Assembly (NCBI GenBank): GCA_963807235.1
Contig: CAWEBF010000015.1
Coordinates: 124,001 to 188,000 of the forward strand
DNA from: CAWEBF01 sp963807235
Lineage (GTDB): Bacteria > Acidobacteriota > Vicinamibacteria > Vicinamibacterales > UBA2999
DNA: 64,000 nt
Reading direction: 5' to 3'
Position numbers and translations under genes: made by a program. The notes beneath the pieces are model-generated. The model searched no databases. It had not been told where the DNA came from and was given only the letters and a program-made list of their open reading frames with translations. Positions 35,770-44,542 of the stretch are shown here, in pieces. Numbering within the stretch: position 1 is the first letter of the stretch; each line of letters begins with the position of its first letter.

Positions 35770-36351
35770 TCAGGTTTCCGACTTCTCCAGCCACTTCTCC
35801 ACCACCACCGGCTGATACACGGCCATGCGGTCGAGCAGCGCGGCGGGAGTGGTCTCCACCTGCAGCATCGCGTGCTGCTGCGGTCGCACAAAGCCTTCCT
35901 GAACGGCGTGCGTCATGAACGTCAGCAGTCCGTCGAAGTAGCCGCCGACGTTCAGCAATCCGCAGGGCTTGCGGTGCAGCCCGAGCTGCGCCCAGGTCAG
36001 CACCTCGAACAGCTCCTCCCAGGTGCCCCACCCTCCTGGAAGCGCGATGAACCCGTCGGACAGCTCGGCCATCAGCGCCTTGCGCTCGTGCATCGATGCC
36101 ACGACGCGCAACTCGGTCACGCCGCTGTGGGCGAGCTCCTTCGCCACCAGCGCGTCGGGAATGACGCCTGTGACGCGCCCGCCGGCGGCCATCGTCGCAT
36201 CGGCGGCGATACCCATCAGGCCCACATGGGCGCCGCCGTACACCAGTTCGATGCCGCGCTCGTTCAAGGTGTGTCCCATCGCCGCGGCGGCAGCCCGATA
36301 CTCCGGCCGCGCCCCGGCGCTGGAGCCGGCAAACACGCAGATGCGCTTCAC
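35770..36351 (-). CDS. LOG-family protein (cytokinin riboside 5'-monophosphate phosphoribohydrolase type)
   Basis: 193 residues with the Rossmann fold VKRICVFAGSSAGARPEYRAAA and the motif PGGWGTWEELFEVLTWAQLGLH (PGGxGTxxE, catalytic Arg/Glu). Such proteins hydrolyse AMP-type ribosides to the base and ribose-5-P; many bacterial annotations still call them lysine decarboxylase, which is wrong. GTG start overlaps the ribBA stop as GTGA, so it is the last gene of the riboflavin run. Confidence 0.9.
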   Translation of the reverse strand: MKRICVFAGSSAGARPEYRAAAAAMGHTLNERGIELVYGGAHVGLMGIAADATMAAGGRVTGVIPDALVAKELAHSGVTELRVVASMHERKALMAELSDGFIALPGGWGTWEELFEVLTWAQLGLHRKPCGLLNVGGYFDGLLTFMTHAVQEGFVRPQQHAMLQVETTPAALLDRMAVYQPVVVEKWLEKSET

Positions 36352-37598
36352 ACCGACTTCAGGTGGTGTCCCAGCTTGTCCTTCTTGGTCTTCAGGTACC
36401 GGCGCGTCGAGTCGCTGGCGGGAATCTCGAGCGGCACGGCTTCCGAGACGGCCAGACCATAGCCTTGCAAGCCGACGAACTTGCGGGGGTTGTTCGTCAG
36501 GAGCCGCATCGTCTTGACACCCAGATCGTTCAGGATCTGCGCGCCGATCCCGTAGTCGCGCTGGTCGGCCTTGAACCCCAGCCGCTCGTTCGCCTCCACG
36601 GTGTCGAGGCCCTGATCCTGCAGCTCGTAGGCGCGAATCTTGTTCGCCAGGCCGATGCCGCGGCCTTCCTGGTTCAGGTACAGCAGGATCCCCCGGCCTT
36701 CCCGTGCGATGCGTCCCAGGGCCGCATCCAGCTGCGGACCGCAGTCGCAGCGGGCGGACCCGAAGACGTCGCCCGTGAGGCACTTGGAGTGCACGCGGAC
36801 CAGCACGTCCTTGCCGTCGCCCAGCTCCCCGCACACCAGCGCCACGTGCGTCTCGCCGTCCACGTTGTTGTCGTAGGCGACCAGCCGGAATTCGCCGTGC
36901 TCGGTCGGCAGGGCGGCCGTGGCCGCTCGTTTCACCAGCCGTTCTGTCTTCATACGGTATTGAATCAGGTCGGCGATCGTGATGACCAGGAGTCCGTGCT
37001 TCTTCGCGAACTTGGTCAGCTCGGGCACGCGGGCCATGGAGCCGTCCTCGTTCATGATCTCGCAGATGACGCCCGCGGGCTCGAGACCCGCGATGCGCGC
37101 CAGGTCCACCGCCGCCTCGGTGTGGCCCGACCGGACCAGCACCCCGCCGGTGCGTGCGCGCAACGGAAAGAGATGGCCGGGCCGTGTCAGGTCGCGGGCC
37201 GTGCTCTTGGGGTCCAGCACCACGCGCACCGTCGTGGCGCGATCGGCGGCCGAGATGCCGGTGCTCGTCCCCTCGCGCGCGTCGATCGACACGCACATCG
37301 CGGTGTCCCGCCGCGAGGAGTTGCCGGACACTTCGAGGGGAATCTCCAGGTGATCCAGCCGCTCCGGTGTCACCGCCAGGCAGACCAGGCCGCGGCCGTA
37401 GCGCGCCATGAAGTTAATGGCTTCCGGCGTCACCTTCGCGGCCGCCACCGTCAGATCGCCCTCGTTTTCGCGATCCTCGTCGTCCACGACGACGATCATC
37501 CGTCCGGCGCGGACGGCCTCCAGCGCGTCCTCGATGGGCGCGAACGGACCCTTCCTCCGGGACCCCTTGGCCATACGCATCCGGCTCGACTTCACCAT
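36348..37598 (-). CDS. ribBA: Bifunctional DHBP synthase / GTP cyclohydrolase II
   Basis: Makes both riboflavin precursors from ribulose-5-P and GTP. DHBP part (about 10-215): VVDDEDRENEGDLTVAA, SSRRDTAMCVSIDAREGTSTGISAADRATT, GHLFPLRARTGGVLVRSGHTEAAVDL. Cyclohydrolase part (about 220-416): Zn ligands in VHSKCLTGDVFGSARCDCGPQL, NQEGRGIGLANKI, LLTNNPRKFVGLQGYGL. All key residues present. Start ATG 37598 has only 2 nt after AAGGAG; GTG 37595, in frame and overlapping the ribE stop as GTGA, has better spacing. Confidence 0.97.
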   Translation of the reverse strand: MVKSSRMRMAKGSRRKGPFAPIEDALEAVRAGRMIVVVDDEDRENEGDLTVAAAKVTPEAINFMARYGRGLVCLAVTPERLDHLEIPLEVSGNSSRRDTAMCVSIDAREGTSTGISAADRATTVRVVLDPKSTARDLTRPGHLFPLRARTGGVLVRSGHTEAAVDLARIAGLEPAGVICEIMNEDGSMARVPELTKFAKKHGLLVITIADLIQYRMKTERLVKRAATAALPTEHGEFRLVAYDNNVDGETHVALVCGELGDGKDVLVRVHSKCLTGDVFGSARCDCGPQLDAALGRIAREGRGILLYLNQEGRGIGLANKIRAYELQDQGLDTVEANERLGFKADQRDYGIGAQILNDLGVKTMRLLTNNPRKFVGLQGYGLAVSEAVPLEIPASDSTRRYLKTKKDKLGHHLKSV

Positions 37599-38191
37599 CG
37601 CTCCTTGAATCCTTCCACGGCTCGCGCCACGTACTTCCCCACCATATCGCACTCGAGGTTGACGCGATCCCCCACCCGCAGCGCCGACAAATTCGTATGC
37701 TGCCAGGTGAACGGCACGATCATGACTTCGAATCGAGCCCGTTCCAGCCGAGCCACCGTCAGGCTGACGCCGCTCACGGCGACCGACCCCTTGGACACGA
37801 CGAGGTGCGCGAGCGCGGCCGGCAGCTCGAAGCCGAGCCAATGGGCGTCGCCGTCCGGTTCCACGCGATCGACGGCCACGGCGGCGTCCACGTGGCCTTG
37901 CACGAGGTGTCCGCCCAGACGCGTGTCGGCACGCGCGGCGCGCTCGAGGTTCACGGATTGGGCGGGCCGCAACTCGCCGAGCGTGGTCACGCGCGCGGTC
38001 TCCGGGCCGACGTCGGCGCTCACCACGTCGCCGGCGATCCCGGCGATTGTCAGGCACACGCCGTCCACGGCCAGGCTGTCACCCAGCTGCAGCGCCGCGG
38101 CCAGCGGCGTGCGCACGCGCAGACGCCACCCGCCCGGCGCGGCGGTCAGGTCGGTCACCGAGCCGACGTCCTCAACCAGGCCGGTGAACAT
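37592..38191 (-). CDS. ribE: Riboflavin synthase, alpha chain
   Basis: Dismutates two lumazines into riboflavin. Two tandem lumazine-binding domains: MFTGLVEDVGSV...GDSLAVDGVCLTI and GGHLVQGHVDA...GSVAVSGVSLTVA, typical N-terminus MFTGLVE. 199 residues. Overlaps ribD by 20 bp. No lumazine synthase (ribH) gene follows in this window. Confidence 0.97.
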   Translation of the reverse strand: MFTGLVEDVGSVTDLTAAPGGWRLRVRTPLAAALQLGDSLAVDGVCLTIAGIAGDVVSADVGPETARVTTLGELRPAQSVNLERAARADTRLGGHLVQGHVDAAVAVDRVEPDGDAHWLGFELPAALAHLVVSKGSVAVSGVSLTVARLERARFEVMIVPFTWQHTNLSALRVGDRVNLECDMVGKYVARAVEGFKERW

Positions 38192-39260
38192 CGCCCTCGA
38201 TCAGCACGTCGGGACCCAGGATCTCCACGCGTCGATTCTCCAGCATCATCAGGGTGGGTCCCCGGCCGCAGAACAGCGGCACCCCGTCGGGCCCCAGCCA
38301 TACCGGCGCCACGTAGAGCTGCACGGCGTCCACGACCGCCTCTTCCCACGCCGCCGCGTGGATGGCGGCGCCGCCTTCGATCTCGATGCTGTGGACGTCG
38401 AGCGCGGGCAGGCACTCGAGCGCCGCGCGCAGCCCCGGCCCCGGCACTTCGATCAGCGTGGCCCCCGCCCTTCGAAGGTCGGCGGCACGCGCGGACTCGG
38501 CCTGCACCATGGCCGCCGAGGTCAGTATTACCACGGGGCCGGCGTCCAGCGTGGCAAAGAGCCGTGCCGAGGGCGGCGTGCGGAGGCGGCGATCGAACAC
38601 GACGCGCGGCAGCGGCCGGTCGCGATAGACGTCGCGCGCCGTCAGCAGCGGATCGTCCACGAGCACCGTGCCCGAACCTACGGCGATGGCATCCACCAGC
38701 GCGCGGCCGTGCTGCACGTGCAGGTTCGCCGGCGTCGACGTCAACGCCGTGCGTGCCCCCGGCGACGCGGCGATGCGGCCGTCCAGGCTCGTCGCCGCCT
38801 TGATGGTGACCCACGGCCGGCCCTTTTCCATCACCGTCAGAAAGCCGCGGTTCAGCCGCCGCGCCGCGCCGGCTTCCACGCCGACATCCACGTGGATGCC
38901 GTGGGCGCGCAACTCGGCGACGCCGCGCCCGTTGACCAGCGGGTAGGGATCCTCAATCGCCACCACCACACGACGAATGCCGGCGTCGATGATGCGCCTG
39001 GTGCAGGGACCCGTCCGTCCAGTGTGTGCACAAGGTTCGAGCGTGCAGTACAAAGTGGCTCCACGCGCCCGCGGCCCCGCCTCGTCGAGCGCGTGCACTT
39101 CGGCATGCGCTTCGCCGACGCGCTCGTGCGCGCCGTCGCCGACGACCACCCCGTCGTCGGTGACCACGCAGGCGCCCACGAGGGGATTGGGCGCCGTGCG
39201 GCCCTCGCCCCGCCGGGCGTGGACCATCGCCCGCCGCATCCACCGCGCGTCGTCTACCAC
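38172..39260 (-). CDS. ribD: Riboflavin deaminase/reductase RibD
   Basis: Converts the GTP cyclohydrolase product in two steps. Deaminase domain (1-145): TAPNPLVGACVV, HAEVHALDEAG (Zn His, catalytic Glu), CTLEPCAHTGRTGPC (Zn Cys). Reductase domain (150-362): PWVTIKAATSLDGRIAA, GSGTVLVDDPLLTAR, IEIEGGAAIHAAAW. GTG 39260 gives the classic MRRAMVHARRG start and overlaps the ftsY stop by 7 bp, so translation is coupled to ftsY. Confidence 0.96.
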   Translation of the reverse strand: MVDDARWMRRAMVHARRGEGRTAPNPLVGACVVTDDGVVVGDGAHERVGEAHAEVHALDEAGPRARGATLYCTLEPCAHTGRTGPCTRRIIDAGIRRVVVAIEDPYPLVNGRGVAELRAHGIHVDVGVEAGAARRLNRGFLTVMEKGRPWVTIKAATSLDGRIAASPGARTALTSTPANLHVQHGRALVDAIAVGSGTVLVDDPLLTARDVYRDRPLPRVVFDRRLRTPPSARLFATLDAGPVVILTSAAMVQAESARAADLRRAGATLIEVPGPGLRAALECLPALDVHSIEIEGGAAIHAAAWEEAVVDAVQLYVAPVWLGPDGVPLFCGRGPTLMMLENRRVEILGPDVLIEGDVHRPG

Positions 39261-40177
39261 TTCTCCTGGAAGAGCGCGTCCACGTACTCGTCGGGGGAGA
39301 ACGGGATCAGATCGTCGATGCCTTCGCCCACGCCCACGTAGCGGATGGGCAGCTTCAGGTCGTGCGCGATCGCCACGGCCACGCCGCCCTTGGCGGTGCC
39401 GTCCAGCTTGGTCAACACCACGCCGGTCACGCCGGCGACGGCGGTGAACTCCTTCGCCTGCTGCAAGCCGTTCTGGCCCACTGTCGCATCCAGGACCAGC
39501 AGCACGTCGTGCGGGGCGCCTTCGGCGGCACGGGCCGCCACGCGCCGGATCTTGTCGAGCTCGTTCATCAGGTTCACGCGAGTGTGCAGGCGACCGGCGG
39601 TATCCACCAGGATGGGATCGCAGCCGCGCGACCGCCCCGTCTGGATGGCGTCGAAGACCACGGCGGCGGGGTCGGATCCTTCGGGCGCGCGCACGATGTC
39701 CACGCCGGCGCGCTTCGCCCAGATCTCCAGCTGCTCGACGGCCGCCGCGCGAAACGTGTCGGCGGCGCACACGAGCGGCTTGCGGCCCTCGGCCTTCAGC
39801 AGATTCGCCAGCTTCCCCACCGTCGTCGTCTTCCCGGTACCGTTCACGCCGACGATCAGCGTGACGTGCGGCCGGGCGCCGTCGGGCGGCGGCGACGCCG
39901 TGCCGTCGAAGACGTGACGGATCTCGTGCTTGACCAGCTCCCGCAGGCTCTCGCCGTGCCGGGATCGCCCGCGCACCGCGGTCACGATCCGTTCCGTCGC
40001 GGGCACTCCGACGTCGGCCGAGAGCAGCAGCTCTTCGAGCGCCTCCAGCGTGTCGACGTCGATCGGCCGTGTGCGGTCCGGGACCGCGTCCGACTGCTGC
40101 ACCAGCTGCTCGAACCGATCGACGAGCTGCTGCGTGGTGCGGCTCAGTCCGTCGCGAAGCTTGTCGAAGAACCCCAC
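39254..40177 (-). CDS. ftsY: SRP receptor GTPase FtsY
   Basis: Membrane-bound partner of Ffh. Short acidic-poor N domain (MGFFDKLRDGLSRTTQQLVD) and G domain: VGVNGTGKTTTVGKLA, CAADTFRAAAVEQLEIWA, DTAGRLHTRVNLMNEL, TKLDGTAKGGVAV, YVGVGEGIDDLIPFSPDEYVDALF. At 307 residues it lacks the long acidic A domain, as in many bacteria. It heads the ribDE-BA-LOG part of the operon. Confidence 0.97.
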   Translation of the reverse strand: MGFFDKLRDGLSRTTQQLVDRFEQLVQQSDAVPDRTRPIDVDTLEALEELLLSADVGVPATERIVTAVRGRSRHGESLRELVKHEIRHVFDGTASPPPDGARPHVTLIVGVNGTGKTTTVGKLANLLKAEGRKPLVCAADTFRAAAVEQLEIWAKRAGVDIVRAPEGSDPAAVVFDAIQTGRSRGCDPILVDTAGRLHTRVNLMNELDKIRRVAARAAEGAPHDVLLVLDATVGQNGLQQAKEFTAVAGVTGVVLTKLDGTAKGGVAVAIAHDLKLPIRYVGVGEGIDDLIPFSPDEYVDALFQEKW

Positions 40178-40180
40178 GAG

Positions 40181-41179
40181 CTATTCCACCTCGTCGCGCT
40201 GCGGGCGCACCATCAGCTCGTACAACGCCGTCCGCGGATCCTTCCGGCCGGCCAGCAGATCGGCCACCTGCGAGGCGATCGGCAGCTCCGTCTGGTGGCG
40301 CGCGGCGAGCGCCAACGCGGCGGCGGACGTCCGCACGCCCTCGGCCACCATGCGTGTGCCGTCCAGGATCTCTTGCAGGGGCCGGCCCCGCGCCAGCTCG
40401 ACGCCGACGCGGCGGTTGCGGCTGGGCGCGCTGGTGCACGTGAGCACCAGATCGCCGAGACCAGCCAATCCCGACAGCGTTTCGCGCTGCGCGCCCGCGG
40501 CACAGGCCAGACGCGACATCTCGGCCAGGCCGCGCGTGATGAGCCCCGCCTGGGCGTTGTAGCCCAGGCCCATCCCCTCGACCAGCCCGGCGGCGATCGC
40601 GATCACGTTCTTGAGCGCGCCCCCCATCTCCACGCCCGCCACGTCACTCGTGCCGTACAGACGGACGTTCGGCGCGCGAAACTCGTGCTGAACGGCGTCC
40701 ACGGCCGCGGCGTCATGCGACGCCACCGCCATCGCCGTCGGCAGCTCCCGCGCCAGCTCGGACGCGAAGCTGGGGCCGGAGAGCACCACCACGCGCACGT
40801 CCGACCCCAGCTCTTGTTCCACGATCTGCGACATCCGGTACAGCGACTGCTCCTCGAGGCCCTTCGTGGCGCTGACCACCACGGCGTCGGCGGGCACGTC
40901 CGGTTGGGCACGACGCAGGATGTCGCGCATGCCGTGCGACGGCACCGCCGCCACCACGAACCGCGTCCCGGTCAGCGCTTCGCGCAGATCGGCGGTCGGA
41001 TGCACCCCTGGTGGAAAGTGGACACCGGGGAGGTAGACGGGGTTGGCGCGGCGCGCGCCCATCTCGGTGACGAGCGCGGGGTCGCGCGCCCACAGAGCCA
41101 CACCGTGGCCCGCCCGAGCCAGATGCACTGCCAGCGCAGTCCCCCAGCCACCAGCGCCGAGTACCGCTATCCGCTGAAT
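40181..41179 (-). CDS. gpsA: Glycerol-3-phosphate dehydrogenase GpsA with ATT start
   Basis: Makes sn-glycerol-3-P for phospholipids. Motifs: IAVLGAGGWGTALAVHLARAGH (NAD fold), PSHGM, SATKGLE, LSGPSFASEL, GALKNVIAIAAGLVEGMGLGYNAQAGLITRGLAEM (catalytic Lys). No ATG/GTG/TTG exists in frame near the start; the only sensible initiation is ATT 41179, preceded by AAGGAGG 5 nt upstream. From there the protein is 332 residues, right for GpsA. It overlaps the plsY stop, and plsY uses its product. Confidence 0.95.
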   Translation of the reverse strand: MQRIAVLGAGGWGTALAVHLARAGHGVALWARDPALVTEMGARRANPVYLPGVHFPPGVHPTADLREALTGTRFVVAAVPSHGMRDILRRAQPDVPADAVVVSATKGLEEQSLYRMSQIVEQELGSDVRVVVLSGPSFASELARELPTAMAVASHDAAAVDAVQHEFRAPNVRLYGTSDVAGVEMGGALKNVIAIAAGLVEGMGLGYNAQAGLITRGLAEMSRLACAAGAQRETLSGLAGLGDLVLTCTSAPSRNRRVGVELARGRPLQEILDGTRMVAEGVRTSAAALALAARHQTELPIASQVADLLAGRKDPRTALYELMVRPQRDEVE

Positions 41180-41787
41180 GGCCCCCTCCTTCGCGCCTTG
41201 ACACCGGGTGTGCCGACGCGCGGCTCGGTTCCGCTGGCCAACCGGGCGATGTTGGCCCGATGGCGCCACGTGATCAGCGCCGCGAGCGCCACGGCGCCGG
41301 CCATGGGAGCCCGCCGCCCATCGAAGAGCGCCGACGCTATCGGCAGCGCCACCGCCGCCGCCAGCGATCCGACCGACACGATGCGCGTCATGGCCACGAC
41401 GGACCCAAACACCACGACGGACCACACCACGGCCATGGGCACCACGAGAGCCCAGGCCCCGGCTGTCGTCGCCACGCCTTTCCCTCCGTGAAATCCGGCC
41501 CAGATCGGCCAGACGTGCCCGGCCACGACGGCCACAGCGCATCCCACCGCGACCTCGGGCTCCTCGGTCAAGGCCCGGGCCATCCCCACAGCCACGACTC
41601 CCTTGGCGCTGTCCAGCGCCACGACCACCGCCGCCATCAGGCGCCCGGTCGTCCGCAGGACGTTGGTGGCGCCGATGTTGCCGCTGCCCGTCGAGCGGAG
41701 GTCCACACCCTCGCTGCGGGCCAACCAGAGCCCGAATGGCAGAGAGCCGAGCAGGTAGGCTACTGCCAGCAGGATAGCGACGGTCAT
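41167..41787 (-). CDS. plsY: Glycerol-3-phosphate acyltransferase PlsY
   Basis: Integral membrane enzyme acylating glycerol-3-P with acyl-phosphate. About five transmembrane helices. Conserved loops: SGNIGATNVLRTTG, GHVWPIWAGFHGGKGVATTAG, TWRHRANIARLASGTEPR. 206 residues. ATG overlaps the cinA stop (ATGA). Confidence 0.96.
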   Translation of the reverse strand: MTVAILLAVAYLLGSLPFGLWLARSEGVDLRSTGSGNIGATNVLRTTGRLMAAVVVALDSAKGVVAVGMARALTEEPEVAVGCAVAVVAGHVWPIWAGFHGGKGVATTAGAWALVVPMAVVWSVVVFGSVVAMTRIVSVGSLAAAVALPIASALFDGRRAPMAGAVALAALITWRHRANIARLASGTEPRVGTPGVKARRRGPFSG

Positions 41788-43133
41788 GATGGCGCCGGCG
41801 CGTCGGTCGGCGGGGATGTGACCAGTGTACCTGCTGCCGCGCCGGGGCCAGAGGGGTGCCCCAGGAGCACCCGCCGGACCATGTCCAGCCCGGCCTGCGA
41901 GGCCTGGAACTTCACCAGCTCCCGCTCGCCGTGAAATCGGAACATCCGCGACCGTGTGCCGCCCGGCTCGGCCACGGCCACGGCTACGGTACCCACCGGC
42001 TTGGCGGGCGTGCCCCCATCCGGCCCCGCGATCCCCGTGATGGCGACGCCGATGTCGGCGCCCGATGCCGCGCGGATGCCTTCCGCCATGGCGCGAGCCA
42101 CCGGTTCGCTGACTGCGCCGTGCGCCTCGAGGAGAGCTGCGTCCACGCCCAGCACCCGGGTCTTGACGTCGTTGGCGTAGGCCACGACGGCGTGATGGAC
42201 GTACCGCGAGCTGCCCGGCACGTCGGTCAATCGCGACGTCATCAGGCCGCCCGTGCAGGATTCGGCCGCCGCCACGGTCAGACTCCTCGAGGCGAGCAAT
42301 CGGCCAACGACTTCCTCCAGGCGCTCGCCGTCCACGCTGAAGACGTCCGCGCCGAGCAGGCCTCTGACCTGGGCGGCCGCTGCCGACAACTGCCCACGCG
42401 CCATTTCCTCGGACTGGTGGCGCACCGACAGGTGCAGCTCGATCTGGCCGAGCGCGGCCAGGATCGTCGCGCCAATCGGCGGTTCCTGCGCGCTCCACTC
42501 GCGATAGAGGGGCTGCAGCGTTTCGTCCACTTGGGACTCGATGCGGCCCGTCAGCTTCACCACGACCCGGGCCAGGCTGGCCCCGTCCGTCCGCGGACGC
42601 AGGCGCTCGTCGACCACGGCGGCGAACATCGGCTTGAGTTCTCGGGGCGGCCCCGGCAGCAACACCACGGCGCGGCCATCCAGATCGAGCCAGAGGCCGG
42701 GGGCGCTGCCGGCCGCATTGGCGATCACGTCCGCGCCGCGCGGCACCATCGCCTGCCGGCGATTGTTCTCGGGCATCGGTCCCGCGTACCCCCGCGCCGC
42801 GTACCGGGCTCGAAGGCGCGCGGTCAGCTCGGGATCCTCCGCCAGGGGCCGGTCGAAGACGGCGGCCACGACCTCCCGCGTCACGTCGTCGTCGGTGGGG
42901 CCCAGCCCCCCGCACATCACCAGCAGGTCCGCACGCTCCACGAACGACCGTACCACCTGCGCGCAGTCGTCGCGGTTGTCGCCGACCACGGCCTTGCACA
43001 CCACCTCGATGCCCACCCGGTTCAGCTGTTCGGTGAGGAACAGCGAGTTGGTGTCGAGACGCGTGGTCCCCAACAGCTCGCTGCCCACGGCCACGATAGC
43101 GGCCGTGCGGATCGGTGAGGCGCCTCCGCTCAT
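41784..43133 (-). CDS. cinA: CinA (nicotinamide-nucleotide amidohydrolase/competence-damage protein)
   Basis: N-terminal MoaB-like/ADP-ribose pyrophosphatase part (AAIVAVGSELLGTTRLDTNS, MCGGLGPTDDDVTREVVAA, LLPGPPRELKPMF) and C-terminal PncC deamidase (VAAAESCTGGLMTSRLTDVPGSSRYVHHAVVAYANDVK, GVAITGIAGPDGGTPAKPVGTVAVAVA). 449 residues, two-domain full-length form. It recycles NMN. Overlaps pgpA upstream. Confidence 0.95.
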   Translation of the reverse strand: MSGGASPIRTAAIVAVGSELLGTTRLDTNSLFLTEQLNRVGIEVVCKAVVGDNRDDCAQVVRSFVERADLLVMCGGLGPTDDDVTREVVAAVFDRPLAEDPELTARLRARYAARGYAGPMPENNRRQAMVPRGADVIANAAGSAPGLWLDLDGRAVVLLPGPPRELKPMFAAVVDERLRPRTDGASLARVVVKLTGRIESQVDETLQPLYREWSAQEPPIGATILAALGQIELHLSVRHQSEEMARGQLSAAAAQVRGLLGADVFSVDGERLEEVVGRLLASRSLTVAAAESCTGGLMTSRLTDVPGSSRYVHHAVVAYANDVKTRVLGVDAALLEAHGAVSEPVARAMAEGIRAASGADIGVAITGIAGPDGGTPAKPVGTVAVAVAEPGGTRSRMFRFHGERELVKFQASQAGLDMVRRVLLGHPSGPGAAAGTLVTSPPTDAPAPS

Positions 43134-43597
43134 ACCAGCCAGCCGGCGGGCGCCGCCGCAATCAGAGCGCGCATCAGCAGATGGCCGTAGATGGCGACCA
43201 TCGCGTCGTCGGCCATCACGCCCAGGCCGCCGTGAAGGGACTCGAAGCGAGCCGCCGGCCACGGCTTCCACACGTCGAGCACCCGGAACACCACGAACCC
43301 GATCAACACGCCCAGGCCCGTCAATGGCAGCCAGCAGAGCGTGATCAGCATACCCACGACTTCGTCGATGACGACGGGGCCTGGATCGGTCCGTTTCCAG
43401 TGACGCTCGGCCACGCTCCCCGCCCACACGCCGGCTGTGAAGAGGATCAGGATGGCCGCCACTTCGGCGAAGGGCCCGCCGAAGGCGCGCAGCACGTAGA
43501 ACATGACGACGCCCACGAGCGAGCCTGCCGTTCCCGGGGCCACGGGCACATGGCCCACGTACCCGCAGGTCGCCAAAAAGAGGCCCAGGTTTTTCAA
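43130..43597 (-). CDS. pgpA: Phosphatidylglycerophosphatase A
   Basis: Membrane phosphatase that finishes phosphatidylglycerol. Key motif VVIDEVVGMLITLCWLPLT (DExxG), GTAGSLVGVV near the start, FRVLDVWKPWPAARFESLHGGLGVMADD near the end. 155 residues, four membrane segments. With gpsA and plsY it makes this a phospholipid cluster. Confidence 0.95.
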   Translation of the reverse strand: MKNLGLFLATCGYVGHVPVAPGTAGSLVGVVMFYVLRAFGGPFAEVAAILILFTAGVWAGSVAERHWKRTDPGPVVIDEVVGMLITLCWLPLTGLGVLIGFVVFRVLDVWKPWPAARFESLHGGLGVMADDAMVAIYGHLLMRALIAAAPAGWLV

Positions 43598-44542
43598 TTA
43601 GGAGAGCGCCACGACCCGCGTGTGCGCCACGCGGTCGTGCAAACCCCTGCGTGCGGGGTCGGCCAGCGCCAGCAAAAACGGCACACCGGCTGCCACGACC
43701 GACGCCACCTCCACGACGGCGCGCCGGACGGCCTGCGACCAGTCCAGCCCGCCGTCGTCGTCACCGACGACGCAGATGCCCATGGCCATCTTTCCGATCG
43801 TCTGCCCGCCGGCCCGGGTAAACGCGCTCAGATAAGCCAGCTTCAAGCCAACAAGGAATATCAGCAAAGGCGTCAGCGGAATCAGGCGCCAGTCGGCCAG
43901 CGTCAGCGACGTGAGCCGCAGCGTGAAATGGATCACCACCGCGTCGATGCCGAACAGCAACCCGAAGTCGATCAGCGCCGCCCCCAGACGCGGCCCCAGC
44001 GCGCTCGCGTCGGTATCGTGGGCGTCGGACAACGGGGCCGGCGACGTATCGACCGGTACCGCAGGCGCACCGAGCCCCCACGAGTGGCGGATTTCGATCA
44101 CCGGATCGCGCTCCGGCTCGACGCCGGGGACGTCAGGCTCGGATCCGAACTCGAAGACCGCGTCCTTGTGCGCATCCGCCACGGTCCGCGGAAACCGCAG
44201 GCGCTGGGCGTCGGGTGTCTTGCGCACGGCAATCGGCGGCCGGGGCGCGGCCGCGCGGACGAGCGGTTGGTCTTCAGCCTCATCGTCGAGGAAGAGCGGC
44301 AGCGCCGGCGCGGCGGCTGGCGTGTCCTCGAAGGCCGGCTCCGGCGGCCGCAGCGACAGATCGAGCGGCGCCCGCTCGGTGTCGGCCGGTGCGTCGGCGT
44401 GGAGGGTCAGGTCGGGGGGAGCGGGACGCGGCGCCGCTGTGGGTGACAAGTCGACGTCGGAGAGCAGCGAGAAGTCGTAGCCGCAGTTGCGGCACCGGTC
44501 GCCGGTCTCGAAGCCGATGTACCGGCACTTCGGGCACTTCAT
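43598..44542 (-). CDS. RDD-family membrane protein with N-terminal zinc ribbon
   Basis: 314 residues. The N-terminus MKCPKCRYIGFETGDRCRNCGYDFSLL is a four-Cys zinc ribbon. An acidic/Pro linker (about 30-180) follows, then an RDD domain (ALGPRLGAALIDFGLLFGID, LKLAYLSAFTRAGGQTIGKMAMGICVV) with about three membrane helices, ending PARRGLHDRVAHTRVV. Function unknown; RDD proteins are proposed ion antiporters or membrane scaffolds. ATG overlaps the upstream stop (ATGA). Confidence 0.88.
   Translation of the reverse strand: MKCPKCRYIGFETGDRCRNCGYDFSLLSDVDLSPTAAPRPAPPDLTLHADAPADTERAPLDLSLRPPEPAFEDTPAAAPALPLFLDDEAEDQPLVRAAAPRPPIAVRKTPDAQRLRFPRTVADAHKDAVFEFGSEPDVPGVEPERDPVIEIRHSWGLGAPAVPVDTSPAPLSDAHDTDASALGPRLGAALIDFGLLFGIDAVVIHFTLRLTSLTLADWRLIPLTPLLIFLVGLKLAYLSAFTRAGGQTIGKMAMGICVVGDDDGGLDWSQAVRRAVVEVASVVAAGVPFLLALADPARRGLHDRVAHTRVVALS

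Noticed and set aside
37592..39260. FMN riboswitch in front of ribD
   Set aside because: ribD starts inside ftsY; there is no leader in which the aptamer could fold.
36363..39341. 992-codon plus-strand open frame opposite ribBA/ribE/ribD
   Set aside because: It is antisense to three genes with complete catalytic motifs; long antisense frames are expected at this GC content, and it shows no recognisable domain.
41179..41542. N-terminal extension of gpsA to an ATG at 41542
   Set aside because: The extra 120 residues overlap plsY antisense-like in composition and break the normal GpsA N-terminus.
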